A stretch of DNA of 64,000 nt from Candidatus Ornithobacterium hominis (GCF_951229915.1 NZ_OX579588.1:1455001-1519000); one strand, 5' to 3'. Shown: positions 53,515 through 63,431, counted from the stretch's first letter. Numbers and translations are program-made. Notes: generated from the letters alone by a model not told the origin.

Positions 53515-55584
53515 ATGCATAGAAAAAGTATGCTATCATTTGTTTGTTTATGGGCGGTTTTTGCCGTAAATGCTCAAGAAGATAGCACTTCAATCCAATT
53601 AGAAAAGATTGAAATCAAAGGAGTTTCTGCACAAGAATCTGTTTACAAAAAAGAGAAAATTGATGTGCTACAGCGTGAAATCAGTGCTGGAAATGATTTG
53701 GCAAAGCAAATCGAAGTTTTACCAGGCGTGAACGTGAGAAAATCGGGAACCAATATCACAAAACCTGTGATAGACGGGCTTTCCAGTAGCCGATTGATTT
53801 ATATGATGAATGGTGTTCGGCTTGAAAATCAAGATTGGGCTGATGCTCATTCACCCGAAATTGATGCTGATTTGGCGGGAAATTTATCAATAATACGTGG
53901 TGCTGAAACGGTGAAATATGGTGCAAATGCTTTGGGTGGCGTTGTGTTTGCGGAGCAAGAAAAAATCCCGAATGACACGCTTCTCAACGGAAAAGCGGGG
54001 ATGAATTATAGATCTAATACCCGAGGTTGGGGCGGATTTATCAGGCTCCAGCAGAAGCTAAAAGCTATTCCTAACTTGAAATGGAAATTGGCTACCAACG
54101 TGATTCAAAACGGTGATTACCAAACGGCTGAATATAACGTAACTAACTCAGGAACAAGACTTAACAGTTTGCATGGAGAGCTTTTGTATGAAGGAAAAAA
54201 ATTGAATGCCGAAGTTTTTTACAATGATTATTCTGCCAAGCAGGGTAACTACTTTGGTGCTTTGACGGGGAATATTGAGGAATTTGAGGAACGAATAAAA
54301 AACGGAAGACCTTTGGCTGTTTTCCCGTATGAATTTGCTATCAATTATCCTTTGCAGGAGACAAGGCATCAAATTGCTTCGGGTAAAATCCAATGGAAGT
54401 TTAATCGCCGATGGAAATGGAATTTGGGCTATAATTATCAGCAAAATCACAGAAGAGAATATGATTTAAGACGAGCGAACAGCAATTCTGTTCCTGTGCA
54501 AGATATGATTTTAACGACTCAAAACTGGAACTCAAGTCTTCAATTCAATCATTATAGATTTAATTCCACATTGGGTTTCCAGATCAGAGATAAAGAGAAT
54601 TTGAATCAGCCTGGGACGGGTGTTACTCCTGCGTTGCCTAATTATATCTTCAAGGAAGCTTCTGTTTTCACTTATCATGACATTAAACTTAGCCCCTTTA
54701 AATTCAATGTTGGGCTAAGGTATGATAAGGCAAAAATGAATGCTCTAGGCATTGATTTCTTGGGGAATAGCTATGGTGATAAAAAGGATTATTCTGCTTT
54801 TTCATCTCAGTTGGCTGTAGATTTAGATGTGGATGAATGGCATTTTAATTCATCAGTAAGTTATGGTTGGCGGATTCCTGAATCGTATGAATTATTTGCC
54901 AATGGGAAAGAACATGGAATTCCTATCTTCTACGTAGGTGATAAGGATTTGAGGCCCGAAAAAGCCACCAAATGGGTGAATCATATTCATTATCACAATT
55001 CATGGTTTGATACGCAAATTTCTGGATTTGTGCATTGGTTTGAGGATTATATTTACGGTGTACCGACGCATCAGTATAAGCAATTATTTGCTGGTCCAGC
55101 GGCAATTTTTCAGTTCAAGCAACAAGCGGCTTTGATTTATGGTTTGGATTTGATTCAAGATTGGAATGTTACAGAAAATTTTCAAATCAAAAATCAAATT
55201 TCTTGGATTGAAGGGAAAGAAATTCATTCCAAAAATTATTTACCAAATATTTCTCCGCTGAAGGTTCAAAATCAAATCAGATTTCAAGCCAAAGATTGGG
55301 GTAAATTTAATACGAATACGATTCAAATCAGTCATTTATGGAAGGCTAAAAAAACTAATTACAACCCTGATTATGAGTTGTCTAATCAAACTCCTGATGC
55401 TTATCATTTGTTTGATTTTGCTTTGCACACCAATTACAAGATTAACGAAAAATTCAATACAGATATAACTTTTGGGGCAGAGAATATATTCAACCTGCTT
55501 TATAAAGATTACTTGAATCTTCACCGCTATTTTGTGCATGATAACGGGAGAAACATTTTTATCAACTTAAAATTTAATTTTTAA
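53515..55584 (+). CDS. TonB-dependent outer-membrane receptor, candidate metal importer
   Basis: 689 residues. Signal peptide MHRKSMLSFVCLWAVFAVNAQ, then a plug domain (LAKQIEVLPGVNVRKSGTNI, then GLSSSRLIYMMNGVRLENQDW and GAETVKYGANALGGVV), then a beta-barrel ending with aromatic FINLKFNF. There is no N-terminal carboxypeptidase-like domain and no SusD partner, unlike glycan receptors. Size and plug resemble ZnuD-type zinc and related metal receptors. With the His-rich protein before it and the lipoprotein after it, a metal-uptake role is plausible but unproven. Confidence 0.85.
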   Translation: MHRKSMLSFVCLWAVFAVNAQEDSTSIQLEKIEIKGVSAQESVYKKEKIDVLQREISAGNDLAKQIEVLPGVNVRKSGTNITKPVIDGLSSSRLIYMMNGVRLENQDWADAHSPEIDADLAGNLSIIRGAETVKYGANALGGVVFAEQEKIPNDTLLNGKAGMNYRSNTRGWGGFIRLQQKLKAIPNLKWKLATNVIQNGDYQTAEYNVTNSGTRLNSLHGELLYEGKKLNAEVFYNDYSAKQGNYFGALTGNIEEFEERIKNGRPLAVFPYEFAINYPLQETRHQIASGKIQWKFNRRWKWNLGYNYQQNHRREYDLRRANSNSVPVQDMILTTQNWNSSLQFNHYRFNSTLGFQIRDKENLNQPGTGVTPALPNYIFKEASVFTYHDIKLSPFKFNVGLRYDKAKMNALGIDFLGNSYGDKKDYSAFSSQLAVDLDVDEWHFNSSVSYGWRIPESYELFANGKEHGIPIFYVGDKDLRPEKATKWVNHIHYHNSWFDTQISGFVHWFEDYIYGVPTHQYKQLFAGPAAIFQFKQQAALIYGLDLIQDWNVTENFQIKNQISWIEGKEIHSKNYLPNISPLKVQNQIRFQAKDWGKFNTNTIQISHLWKAKKTNYNPDYELSNQTPDAYHLFDFALHTNYKINEKFNTDITFGAENIFNLLYKDYLNLHRYFVHDNGRNIFINLKFNF

Positions 55585-55612
55585 AAATTTAATGACTAAA
55601 TATTTTTTTATT

Positions 55613-56497
55613 ATGAAAACAAATAATTTATTAAAAACCTTAATGTTTGCCATAATGGCTTTGATTTTTGTGGGCATCACTTCTTGTAATGATGATGACC
55701 CTGTGAAACCAACAAATGAAACGGAGGACAAAGGGCATGAAGATTGGACCAAAGTTACATTTACATTCCGTTTAGGGCATTTGCACGGGAGCAATTTTCA
55801 TGGAAACCCTATCAACAAGGACGCTAAATATTTCAGAAATCTGCAAGAAGTTACTTTTGAATATGATAGTAAAGGAAATTTACAAACTCCAACTGATCCT
55901 GTAAGATTAATAAAAGATGAATATTATGCATTGGAAATCACTTATTATAATAAAAAAGGAGAAAGAATGAACAGCACCTTCACTACACCTGAAATGGCTC
56001 CGATTCATCAACATTTCTTTTTGACTAAAGATGCTAAGGATTTAAATTCAGATAAACCTTTTGGAAATGCAGGTAATATCATTACAGAATATACTTACCG
56101 CGATACAGACCCAGAAGATAAAATGTATACTAGATATGATGAAACTGTGAAATTACGTGGGAAAAAAGATCCAATTGGTTTGAAAGGATACTTCAAAGTA
56201 AGTGAGAAGTATGCTAAATTTAATTTAAACGTTATTTTAGTGCACATCGGCAAAGGAACTAAATTAGATAAAAATGGGAATCCATATCCTTATAACGAAC
56301 CTAATTTAATCTTTTTATCTTCACAGGATTTGAATGTAAAAATACCTATTCGTGTTTATGCTGAGCGCCCTGAGGATTATAGTGATAAATTCTTTGAAGA
56401 TGCTGCCAATGAATTTAATATTACTGTAGAAGAAGCAATAGCTGATTATAAATTATTATACGACGCTGATTTTGAAAGCGGAAAATACTGGATGTAA
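55613..56497 (+). CDS. lipoprotein with His-containing N-terminal region, partner of the TonB receptor
   Basis: About 294 residues from ATG 55613 (MKTNNLLKTLMFAIM); ATG 55592 is too far upstream of the signal peptide. Lipobox FVGITSC anchors it in the membrane. The segment FRLGHLHGSNFHGNP places several histidines near the start of the mature domain, and a further MAPIHQHFFL follows. I do not recognise a named family. Co-transcription with the receptor (28 bases apart) suggests a surface lipoprotein handing a ligand to it. Confidence 0.75.
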   Translation: MKTNNLLKTLMFAIMALIFVGITSCNDDDPVKPTNETEDKGHEDWTKVTFTFRLGHLHGSNFHGNPINKDAKYFRNLQEVTFEYDSKGNLQTPTDPVRLIKDEYYALEITYYNKKGERMNSTFTTPEMAPIHQHFFLTKDAKDLNSDKPFGNAGNIITEYTYRDTDPEDKMYTRYDETVKLRGKKDPIGLKGYFKVSEKYAKFNLNVILVHIGKGTKLDKNGNPYPYNEPNLIFLSSQDLNVKIPIRVYAERPEDYSDKFFEDAANEFNITVEEAIADYKLLYDADFESGKYWM

Positions 56498-56530
56498 TTC
56501 TATAAATTTTAACTTTCCAGTTAATTTTAG

Positions 56531-56569
56531 AAAATCGCCTTTCTTTTTTTAGGATGGCGATTTTTTTTT
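56531..56569 (+). terminator. first terminator of the metal-uptake operon
   Basis: AAAATCGCC (56531-56539) pairs with GGCGATTTT (from 56556), followed by nine T. Confidence 0.85.
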
Positions 56570-56587
56570 AAGCCTTAAAAAATTTTT
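56561..56587. repeat. dispersed AAGCCTT palindrome between two terminators
   Basis: T-run, AAGCCTT (56570-56576), AAAAAATTTTT; a full-arm copy. Confidence 0.75.
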
Positions 56588-56607
56588 ACGTAAATAGAAT
56601 AGAAAAG

Positions 56608-56644
56608 GTAGCCGTTTCAGTTGTGAGACAGCTGCTTTTTTTTA
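56608..56644 (+). terminator. second terminator of the metal-uptake operon
   Basis: GTAGCCGTTTCA pairs with TGAGACAGCTGC (one mismatch, two G-T pairs) around GTTG, followed by TTTTTTTTT. Confidence 0.8.
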
Positions 56645-56708
56645 TCAAAAATTATGATTCTTCTCAAAAGTAGACTTATAAAATTCAAAAAAACTTTTAG
56701 AAAAAAAC

Positions 56709-56716
56709 TATATTTG
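56709..56716 (+). promoter_or_regulatory. holA operon promoter, -7 element
   Basis: TATATTTG fits TAnnTTTG, 15 bases before the GTG start; TTC at 56684-56686 is a weak -33 candidate at 22-base spacing. Confidence 0.6.
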
Positions 56717-56731
56717 TAAAACATCTAAGCC

Positions 56732-57739
56732 GTGAAAGATTTTACCAAATACATCAGCCAAATCAAAAACAAAGAGTTCGCACCTATCTATTTTCTATAT
56801 GGGGACGAAACCTTTTTCATTGATGAAATCACTGCAGCGCTGCAAGAAAACGTCTTGACTGAAGAAGAAAAAGCCTTCAATCAACATATCTTTTACGCCA
56901 ATGAAATAGATGCTGAGGACGTTATACTACAAGCTCGCCAATACCCGATGATGGCAGAACGCCAGCTCATCATCGTGAAAGAAGCTCAAGCCTACGATAA
57001 GCAATTGAACGCCTTTGAAGCTTATTTCAAAAGTCCAGTGCCGTCCACCATTTTGGTCATTAATTATAAATACAAAAAACCTGACGGGCGCACCGCTTAT
57101 GCTAAGGCGGTAAAAGCCAACGGGCTCTTGCTGGAATCTAATAAATTGTATGAGAATCAAATCCCTGAATGGATTTATAACTTACTGAAACAAAGGAAAT
57201 TAAAAGCTCAACCCAATGTCATACAACTTCTGGCAGAATCCATCGGTGATGATTTATCTCGCATTTCTAATGAGGTGAAGAAATTAGCTATGGTTTTGAA
57301 TCCTGGCGAAGAATTAACGCCTGAATTGGTAGAGAAACACATCGGCATCAGCAAAGATTACAATATTTTTGAGCTGACCAAAGCCATCGGTGTCAAAAAC
57401 AAAAAGAAGGCATACCTCATTGCACATCATTTTACCCAAAACCCCAAAGACCACAATTTTGTATTTTATTTAGGCTTAATTTTTTCTTTTTTTCACAAAC
57501 TGATGCTTTACCACGCCTTGCCCGATAAGTCACGGACAAGCGTAGCCAAAATTCTGGGTGTTTCACCTTTCTTTGTGAAAGAATATGAAATAGCCGCACA
57601 AAATTACCCGCTCAAGAAAGTCACGGCTATTATTTCACTTTTACGCGATACTGACATGAAGTCCAAAGGCTTAGGCGTAGGCTCAAACACGACAGAAAAA
57701 GATTTGTACAACGAACTTTTATTTAAAATCCTTCATTAA
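56732..57739 (+). CDS. holA: DNA polymerase III subunit delta
   Basis: 335 residues from GTG 56732 (MKDFTKYISQIKNKEFAPIYFLYGDETFFIDEI). The family start FLYGDE..FFIDE and the ATPase-like clamp-loader fold are present (QYPMMAERQLIIVKEAQ, LESNKLYENQIPEWI), with the C-terminal collar domain containing DTDMKSKGLG. Delta opens the sliding clamp in the clamp loader. It is first in a tightly packed operon with an M23 peptidase, a TonB receptor, SUI1 and a nucleoside phosphorylase. Confidence 0.92.
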   Translation: MKDFTKYISQIKNKEFAPIYFLYGDETFFIDEITAALQENVLTEEEKAFNQHIFYANEIDAEDVILQARQYPMMAERQLIIVKEAQAYDKQLNAFEAYFKSPVPSTILVINYKYKKPDGRTAYAKAVKANGLLLESNKLYENQIPEWIYNLLKQRKLKAQPNVIQLLAESIGDDLSRISNEVKKLAMVLNPGEELTPELVEKHIGISKDYNIFELTKAIGVKNKKKAYLIAHHFTQNPKDHNFVFYLGLIFSFFHKLMLYHALPDKSRTSVAKILGVSPFFVKEYEIAAQNYPLKKVTAIISLLRDTDMKSKGLGVGSNTTEKDLYNELLFKILH

Positions 57740-57743
57740 AGAA

Positions 57744-59411
57744 ATGAAAAAAAATTTTTTAAGCCTTATAAAATTTTTAATACTTCCCATTGCTTTTGCA
57801 CAAAATTATCCACAAAATTACTTTCGCTATCCACTAGAAATAGACCAAATTTTAGCAGGAAGTTTTGCAGAATTACGTGGATTTCATTTCCATTCGGGTA
57901 TAGACATCAAAACACAGCAGCGAGAAGGGCAAAAAGTTTTTGCGGTGGCAGAAGGCTATATTTCTAGAATCAGCGTTTCACCATCGGGCTACGGAAATGC
58001 TTTGTACATCACACACCCCAACGGCTATACATCAGTATATGCGCATTTACAAAAATTCCAAGATGAAATCGGAAAATATGTAACGGCTCAGCAAAATCAG
58101 CAGAAATCCTTTGAAATCAATATCTTCCCTCCAGCAGAGGCGTTGCCAGTAAATAAAGGCGAATTCATTGCACTCACAGGAAATTCTGGGAGTTCTGGCG
58201 GGCCACATTTGCATTTTGAAATTCGAGATACCAAAACGGAAGAAACCATCAATCCTTTTTTGTTTGGATTGACGACACCAGATCACAAAAATCCTTTGCT
58301 GAACGGAATGTATATTTACGCCATTACTGGTGATGTGGAAGGCAAAAAAAGATATGACCTTACTGGCGCAAAAGATTTTAAATCCCCTGTACTGGCGTCT
58401 GGCACCATTGGGGTTGGCGTCAAAGCTTATGACAAGATGGATTTTGCAGAGAATTTAGATGGGATTTATAGTATTGAAATGTGGGTAAATAATCAGAAAT
58501 ATTTTACCTACGAGGTTGACCGATTTAGCTTTTCGCAAACTCGAATGATTAACTGCCAAACTGACTATGAGCAGTATATGAACAACAAAAGTTTTATCTA
58601 TAAACTTTTCCTAGAAGAAGGAAATTCGCTTACAATGGTCAAAAAAGCTGAAAATAACGGCTATATTAATTTAATTCCCAATCAGGATTACCAAATCAAA
58701 GTCGTGCTAAAAGATTTTGCTGGCAATCAAACGAAAGGGAGCTTTACCGTGCGAGGCAAAGAAAACAGCCAACCGCAAATTCTAAATAAAAATGGGAAAT
58801 TTCTCAAATGGAACGAAGAAAATCATTACGATGATGAGAATGTTTCTTTGTATTTTCCTGCTAAAAGTTTTTACCAAGATTTGTATCTAAAAGTGGATAA
58901 AATTGGTGAAAATTATTTCATCCAAAACGACCGAGTTCCTCTTCATAAATTCTATACTTTAGCTATAAAACCTAAAAATTTATCGCCAGCTCAGCTACAA
59001 AATGCTGTGATTGCGGTAACTTATAACTATGGTAACAAAAAAGTAAAAGATTATTTTGAAACAACTTACCAAGATGGGAAACTCATTGCACAGGTAAGAG
59101 ATTTTGGGCAATTTACCATTGAATTTGATAGAGAAAAACCCATAATTTCCCCCATCAATATCTCTCCCAATACTTCTTTTATTAAAGGTAATAAATTAAA
59201 ATTCAAGGTAAAAGATTCTTCGTCAGGTATAAAATCCTACAATGCTTTCGCTAATAATGAATGGGTGATTTTACGTTATGATAAAAAGAATCACCTTATG
59301 TGGATAGACCGAGAAGATATTCCCTTCACTGGGAAAGCAGAGTTGAGCATTCAAATTCAAGATTTGGGAGGTAATTTAGCTAAAAAAAATTATAGCATTA
59401 ATTTAAAATAA
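57744..59411 (+). CDS. M23 family metallopeptidase, secreted, with C-terminal beta domains
   Basis: 555 residues. The signal peptide includes FLSLIKFLILPIAFAQ, partly encoded by an AAGCCTT motif (57761-57767). The M23 domain lies near residues 40-180: FHFHSGIDIKTQQREGQKVFAV, YGNALYITHPNGYTSVYAH and GGPHLHFEIRDT, with the zinc ligands. The remaining 370 residues are beta-rich (Ig-like) without a named domain. A cell-wall endopeptidase is likely. It starts 4 bases after holA. Confidence 0.9.
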   Translation: MKKNFLSLIKFLILPIAFAQNYPQNYFRYPLEIDQILAGSFAELRGFHFHSGIDIKTQQREGQKVFAVAEGYISRISVSPSGYGNALYITHPNGYTSVYAHLQKFQDEIGKYVTAQQNQQKSFEINIFPPAEALPVNKGEFIALTGNSGSSGGPHLHFEIRDTKTEETINPFLFGLTTPDHKNPLLNGMYIYAITGDVEGKKRYDLTGAKDFKSPVLASGTIGVGVKAYDKMDFAENLDGIYSIEMWVNNQKYFTYEVDRFSFSQTRMINCQTDYEQYMNNKSFIYKLFLEEGNSLTMVKKAENNGYINLIPNQDYQIKVVLKDFAGNQTKGSFTVRGKENSQPQILNKNGKFLKWNEENHYDDENVSLYFPAKSFYQDLYLKVDKIGENYFIQNDRVPLHKFYTLAIKPKNLSPAQLQNAVIAVTYNYGNKKVKDYFETTYQDGKLIAQVRDFGQFTIEFDREKPIISPINISPNTSFIKGNKLKFKVKDSSSGIKSYNAFANNEWVILRYDKKNHLMWIDREDIPFTGKAELSIQIQDLGGNLAKKNYSINLK

Positions 59412-59412
59412 A

Positions 59413-61569
59413 ATGCAAAAATTCATTTTTTGTTTTTTCTTTCTTATCAGTATCAGCACTTTTTCTCAAGAAGAAATAGATTTAAATGAAGTTGTTTTTC
59501 AGGCCACAGAAGAAGAAAAAATCTATCAGGAAGAAATCAACGCCAGAGTAGCTCGCCAAGCACCTACGCTAACGGGGAGCATTACCGATGTCTTGAAAAC
59601 TTTGCCTTATGTAAGCGTGAATACTGAGCTCAGCTCGCAGTACATGGTACGCGGCGGGAATTATGATGAAAATTTGATTTACATCAATGGCGTTGAAATC
59701 TTTAAACCCCAATTAGTACGTTCTGGGCAACAAGAAGGCTTAAGTTTGATTCATCCAAAAATGGTAGCACTGATTAACTTCATGCCTGGCGGCTGGGAAG
59801 CACAGTGGGGAGATAAATTGAGTAGCGTTTTAGATGTAATTTATAAAAATCCTAATCAAAAATTTGCAGAAATTTCAGGTGGACTTTTGGGCGGCGACAT
59901 AACGGCAGGGCTGCCATTCAAGGGAGGTTCGCTTTTGGTAAGCGGACGCTACTTGAACAGGAATTTAATTCTAAACACTTTAGATGAGAATACTGATTTT
60001 AATCCTTTAGCCTATGATTTTCAAGCCTTATTAAATTATAAAATTTCTAAAAGGCTTAAAATTTTTTGGTTGGGAAATTATAATTTTAATGAATTTCAAT
60101 CCATTCCAAAATCTCGCCAAACCCAATTTGGGACTTTGCAGCACCCAATCAATGTCTATACCTACTACCAAGGGCGAGAGCAAGAGCAATTCAAAAGCAA
60201 ATTCAGTCATTTAAATTTAAACTTTCAGCTCACTCCCCGTTGGGATCTAAATTTAGGCTTGACTATGACTCATACCCAAGAAAAAGAATATTATGATGTG
60301 TTGTCTGCCTATTACATTCGCACAACGGATGAAGAGAGTAACGCAACGGCTACGCGCGATATTGGCGGACAAATTGACTACGGGCGCAATGATTTAGATG
60401 CTTTCATCTTTGGGATTCAACACAAGGGTAATTTTGAAATCAATAAAAATCAAAAATTAACTTGGGGGTTTGAAATTCAAAAAGAGGATTTAAAAGATCG
60501 CCTCAATGAATGGCAAATGATAGACTCCGCAGGCTATAGCCTAAAGGGCTTTGAAGATTATAGCTCTTTTCAAATTCAAGCCCAAAATCCTCATTTAGAA
60601 GTAAATTACGCTATGCAGGGGACAAATCAAATTCAATCAATACGCTACACAAGTTTTTTGCAATACAATACTAAATTCTTTTGGCATAATGCTAAAGTCC
60701 TTCTTAATGCTGGTGTGAGGACTGGATATTGGGACTTCAATCAAGAAACAAATATCAGCCCAAGGTTTCAAATGGCCATCAAACCCGATTGGGTAACGAG
60801 TCAGCTTTTCCGCCTAGCGGTAGGCAAATATGTGCAGCCAGCATTCTACAAAGAAATGAGAAAATTAGATGGAAGTTTAAATTCAAAAATTAAAGCTCAA
60901 AAATCTTATCATTTCTTGGCCGGGCATGATTTTGAATTCTTTATAGGAGACCGCCCTTTTAAACTCTCTACTGATTTGTATTACAAGAAATTACAAGACT
61001 TAGTTCCTTATTATCTAGACAACGTGCGCATCAGGTACACTGGTGAGAACGAAAGCAAGGGCTTCGCCTATGGTGTCGATACCCGTCTTTACGGCGAGTT
61101 GATTCCTGGAGCAGATTCGTGGCTCAGCTTGTCTTATGGCCGAACCCGAGAAAAATGGAATCAACAAACTTGGATTGACCGCCCCACCGACCCTAGGTTT
61201 AAGATTTCCCTATTCTTCCAAGACTCGATGCCATTATTCCCTAGTTTTAAGGTAAATATGAATTTAATCTATGCCACAGGATTACCCAATGGTGCTCCGC
61301 CTCTCACAAATCCTTATGATTTTCAGCGTCGCCTGCCCGACTATAAACGGGTAGATGTGGGGTTAAAGAAGATTATTATTCAAAATAGAAAAAAGAATCA
61401 TAAATTAGTAAAACAAATGGAAGTTGGGGTGGATGTTTTTAATATTTTTAATATTCAAAATGTAATATCTAACCAGTGGCTAAGAGATGTACAATCTAGG
61501 AATATTTATGGCGTTCCTCATCGGTTAACGGGTAGATTTTTTAATGCTAACTTCTATATTAAATTTTAA
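59413..61569 (+). CDS. TonB-dependent receptor, plug and barrel, no carboxypeptidase-like domain
   Basis: 718 residues. Signal peptide MQKFIFCFFFLISISTFSQ, then the plug (DVLKTLPYVSVNTELSSQYMVRGGNYDENLIYINGVEIF) and a barrel (from about 200) ending GRFFNANFYIKF. This compact receptor type is conserved in Flavobacteriia next to housekeeping genes; substrate unknown. It starts 1 base after the M23 gene and runs into SUI1. Two AAGCCTT/AAGGCTT cores occur at 60023 and 60051 in opposite orientations. Confidence 0.88.
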   Translation: MQKFIFCFFFLISISTFSQEEIDLNEVVFQATEEEKIYQEEINARVARQAPTLTGSITDVLKTLPYVSVNTELSSQYMVRGGNYDENLIYINGVEIFKPQLVRSGQQEGLSLIHPKMVALINFMPGGWEAQWGDKLSSVLDVIYKNPNQKFAEISGGLLGGDITAGLPFKGGSLLVSGRYLNRNLILNTLDENTDFNPLAYDFQALLNYKISKRLKIFWLGNYNFNEFQSIPKSRQTQFGTLQHPINVYTYYQGREQEQFKSKFSHLNLNFQLTPRWDLNLGLTMTHTQEKEYYDVLSAYYIRTTDEESNATATRDIGGQIDYGRNDLDAFIFGIQHKGNFEINKNQKLTWGFEIQKEDLKDRLNEWQMIDSAGYSLKGFEDYSSFQIQAQNPHLEVNYAMQGTNQIQSIRYTSFLQYNTKFFWHNAKVLLNAGVRTGYWDFNQETNISPRFQMAIKPDWVTSQLFRLAVGKYVQPAFYKEMRKLDGSLNSKIKAQKSYHFLAGHDFEFFIGDRPFKLSTDLYYKKLQDLVPYYLDNVRIRYTGENESKGFAYGVDTRLYGELIPGADSWLSLSYGRTREKWNQQTWIDRPTDPRFKISLFFQDSMPLFPSFKVNMNLIYATGLPNGAPPLTNPYDFQRRLPDYKRVDVGLKKIIIQNRKKNHKLVKQMEVGVDVFNIFNIQNVISNQWLRDVQSRNIYGVPHRLTGRFFNANFYIKF

Positions 61570-61571
61570 GC

Positions 61572-61901
61572 ATGGATTTGAAAGAACAACTGAAAAAAGC
61601 TTTTCCTGAGCATGAATTTGAAGCCAATGAAGCAGATGATTCAGAAAATGATGGCTTATGGATACCTGATGAGGTAGTCGAATGCCATTACGAAAAAAGA
61701 AATGGCAAACCACACACCATCATCAAAGGCTATACTGGGCATCAAGATGATTTCAAGCAATTGGCAAAAGAAATCAAAAAAATGCTGGGCGTTGGTGGCT
61801 CTTTTAAAAATGAAGAAATTATCATTCAAGGTGATTTGCGAAAAAAAATCATGGATTATTTGAAAAAACAAGGAATGAAAGTAAAAAGAGTAGGCGGATG
61901 A
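61572..61901 (+). CDS. SUI1/YciH-family translation initiation factor-like protein
   Basis: 109 residues. The SUI1 domain is at the C-terminus (YEKRNGKPHTIIKGYTGHQDDFKQLAKEIKKMLGVGGSFKN, IIIQGDLRKKIMDYLKKQGMKVKRVGG). It resembles bacterial YciH, which may affect start-site selection on some mRNAs. The stop overlaps the nucleoside phosphorylase start by 4 bases (ATGA), so translation is coupled. Confidence 0.9.
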   Translation: MDLKEQLKKAFPEHEFEANEADDSENDGLWIPDEVVECHYEKRNGKPHTIIKGYTGHQDDFKQLAKEIKKMLGVGGSFKNEEIIIQGDLRKKIMDYLKKQGMKVKRVGG

Positions 61902-62746
61902 AAATACAAAGTTCAGAATTACCATTGAATGCCGATGGCAGCGTTTATCATCTAAACTTACTGCCACAAGACATCGGCGAAACCATTTTTTTGGTCGGTG
62001 ACCCAGGGCGAGTACCGCTCGTGAGCCAATTTTTTGATGAAATTTTAGTTACCAAACAAAAACGGGAATTTATAACCCATACTGGTTGGCTGCAAAACAA
62101 GAAAGTTAGCGTTTTAAGTACGGGCATCGGTACCGATAATATTGATATAGTCCTCAATGAATTGGATGCCTTGGTGAATATCGATTTAAAAGAAAGAAGT
62201 ATAAAAAAAGAAACCAAATCGCTAAAGTTGATACGCTTAGGTACTTCTGGCTCATTAAATCCAGAAATAAAGGTTGGTGATTTTATATTAAGCCAAAGTG
62301 GAATCGGTTTTGACGGGATGATGAATTTTTACCCGCAACATCAAGACTCAGCTATAAAAGAAAAAATTTCTAAAGGCTTAGAAAATCCAGTCATTCTGAA
62401 TTTAATGTATGCCGCCGATGCAGACAATGCTTTATTACAGCATTTTAAATCTGTGGGGAGAGTCGGGGTAACAGGCTCTCTATCAGGATTCTATGGCCCA
62501 CAAGGTCGACAAGTGCGGTTGAAATGCGTTGAGGGTGATTTCTTAGCAGATTTAAATAAAGTTGGCATTGATAATTTTGAAATGGAAACCTCTGCCATTT
62601 ATGCTCTTTCAAAACTCTTGGGGCATCAGGCACTCTCTATCAACTGCATCATAGCCAACCGAACGACTGGTAAATTCCTAGAGAACTATCAACCCAAAGT
62701 GAAAGAAATGATTCAAAAAAGTCTTTATTTATTGCAAAATTTTTAA
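61898..62746 (+). CDS. nucleoside phosphorylase (uridine phosphorylase-like)
   Basis: 282 residues, PNP/UDP family 1. Phosphate-binding GDPGRVPLVS, VLSTGIGTDNIDIVLNELDALV, LGTSGSLNPEIKVGDFILS and the substrate-site FEMETSAIYALSKLLGHQAL are all seen. It cleaves a nucleoside to base plus (deoxy)ribose 1-phosphate. Uridine is the likeliest substrate given the neighbouring uracil phosphoribosyltransferase gene, but that is inference. Last gene of the holA operon, followed by a dispersed palindrome. Confidence 0.88.
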   Translation: MKIQSSELPLNADGSVYHLNLLPQDIGETIFLVGDPGRVPLVSQFFDEILVTKQKREFITHTGWLQNKKVSVLSTGIGTDNIDIVLNELDALVNIDLKERSIKKETKSLKLIRLGTSGSLNPEIKVGDFILSQSGIGFDGMMNFYPQHQDSAIKEKISKGLENPVILNLMYAADADNALLQHFKSVGRVGVTGSLSGFYGPQGRQVRLKCVEGDFLADLNKVGIDNFEMETSAIYALSKLLGHQALSINCIIANRTTGKFLENYQPKVKEMIQKSLYLLQNF

Positions 62747-62760
62747 AGGCTTAGAAAAAA
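62739..62760. repeat. dispersed AAGGCTT palindrome between nucleoside phosphorylase and upp
   Basis: AATTTTTA, AAGGCTT (62746-62752), AGAAAAAAAA; it covers the stop codon of the phosphorylase gene and fills the gap to convergent upp. Confidence 0.7.
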
Positions 62761-62765
62761 AATCA

Positions 62766-63419
62766 TCAATTCTGCAATTTACTACCGTAAGATAAATCTC
62801 CAGCGTCTCCCAGCCCAGGAACGATGTAATTCCTATCATTAAGTCGCGGGTCGATGCTGCCACACCACAAGTGAGCATTCGGGAAATGCTTAGAAAACTT
62901 TGCAACCCCTTGCTCTGAAGCTATAGCGCAAACAACATGCAACACGCTCGGCTGGCCGTAGGCTAAAATCTCCTCTAGTGCTTTGACCAGCGAAGAGCTA
63001 GTTGCCAGCATCGGGTCTGCCAAAATCAACGGGCGGCCATTGATATCAGGACAAGTTACATAATCTTGCTGAACGCTGATGTCTTCTCCATTCTCTTTGC
63101 GGTAAGCGGCTATAAATCCAGCATCAGCTTTGTCAAAATAATTCATCACTCCGTTGAATAAAGGGACTCCAGCCCTCAAAATTGTCATAACAATGGGTTG
63201 CGTTTCTAGCGCATAAGAATCTTTCTGTGCTAAAGGCGTCTGAATTTGAATCGTTTTATATTCTAATTTTTTGCTGATTTCATAGGCTGCAATTTCACCA
63301 ATTCGTTCTAGATTTCGCCGAAAAGTCATACGATGATTTTGTGAATGAACGTTACTGATTTCATTCATCCACTCTGTTACTAGTGAATTTTGCTCTGAAA
63401 TTAAATGTATATTGCTCAT
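62766..63419 (-). CDS. upp: uracil phosphoribosyltransferase
   Basis: 217 residues. Makes UMP from uracil and PRPP in pyrimidine salvage. The PRPP loop is PLILADPMLATSSSLVKALE, with ILRAGVPLFNGVMNYFD and the C-terminal uracil-binding NYIVPGLGDAGDLSYG. Convergent with the nucleoside phosphorylase gene; together they would turn uridine into uracil and then UMP. Confidence 0.95.
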   Translation of the reverse strand: MSNIHLISEQNSLVTEWMNEISNVHSQNHRMTFRRNLERIGEIAAYEISKKLEYKTIQIQTPLAQKDSYALETQPIVMTILRAGVPLFNGVMNYFDKADAGFIAAYRKENGEDISVQQDYVTCPDINGRPLILADPMLATSSSLVKALEEILAYGQPSVLHVVCAIASEQGVAKFSKHFPNAHLWCGSIDPRLNDRNYIVPGLGDAGDLSYGSKLQN

Positions 63420-63431
63420 GTTTTTTTTGGT

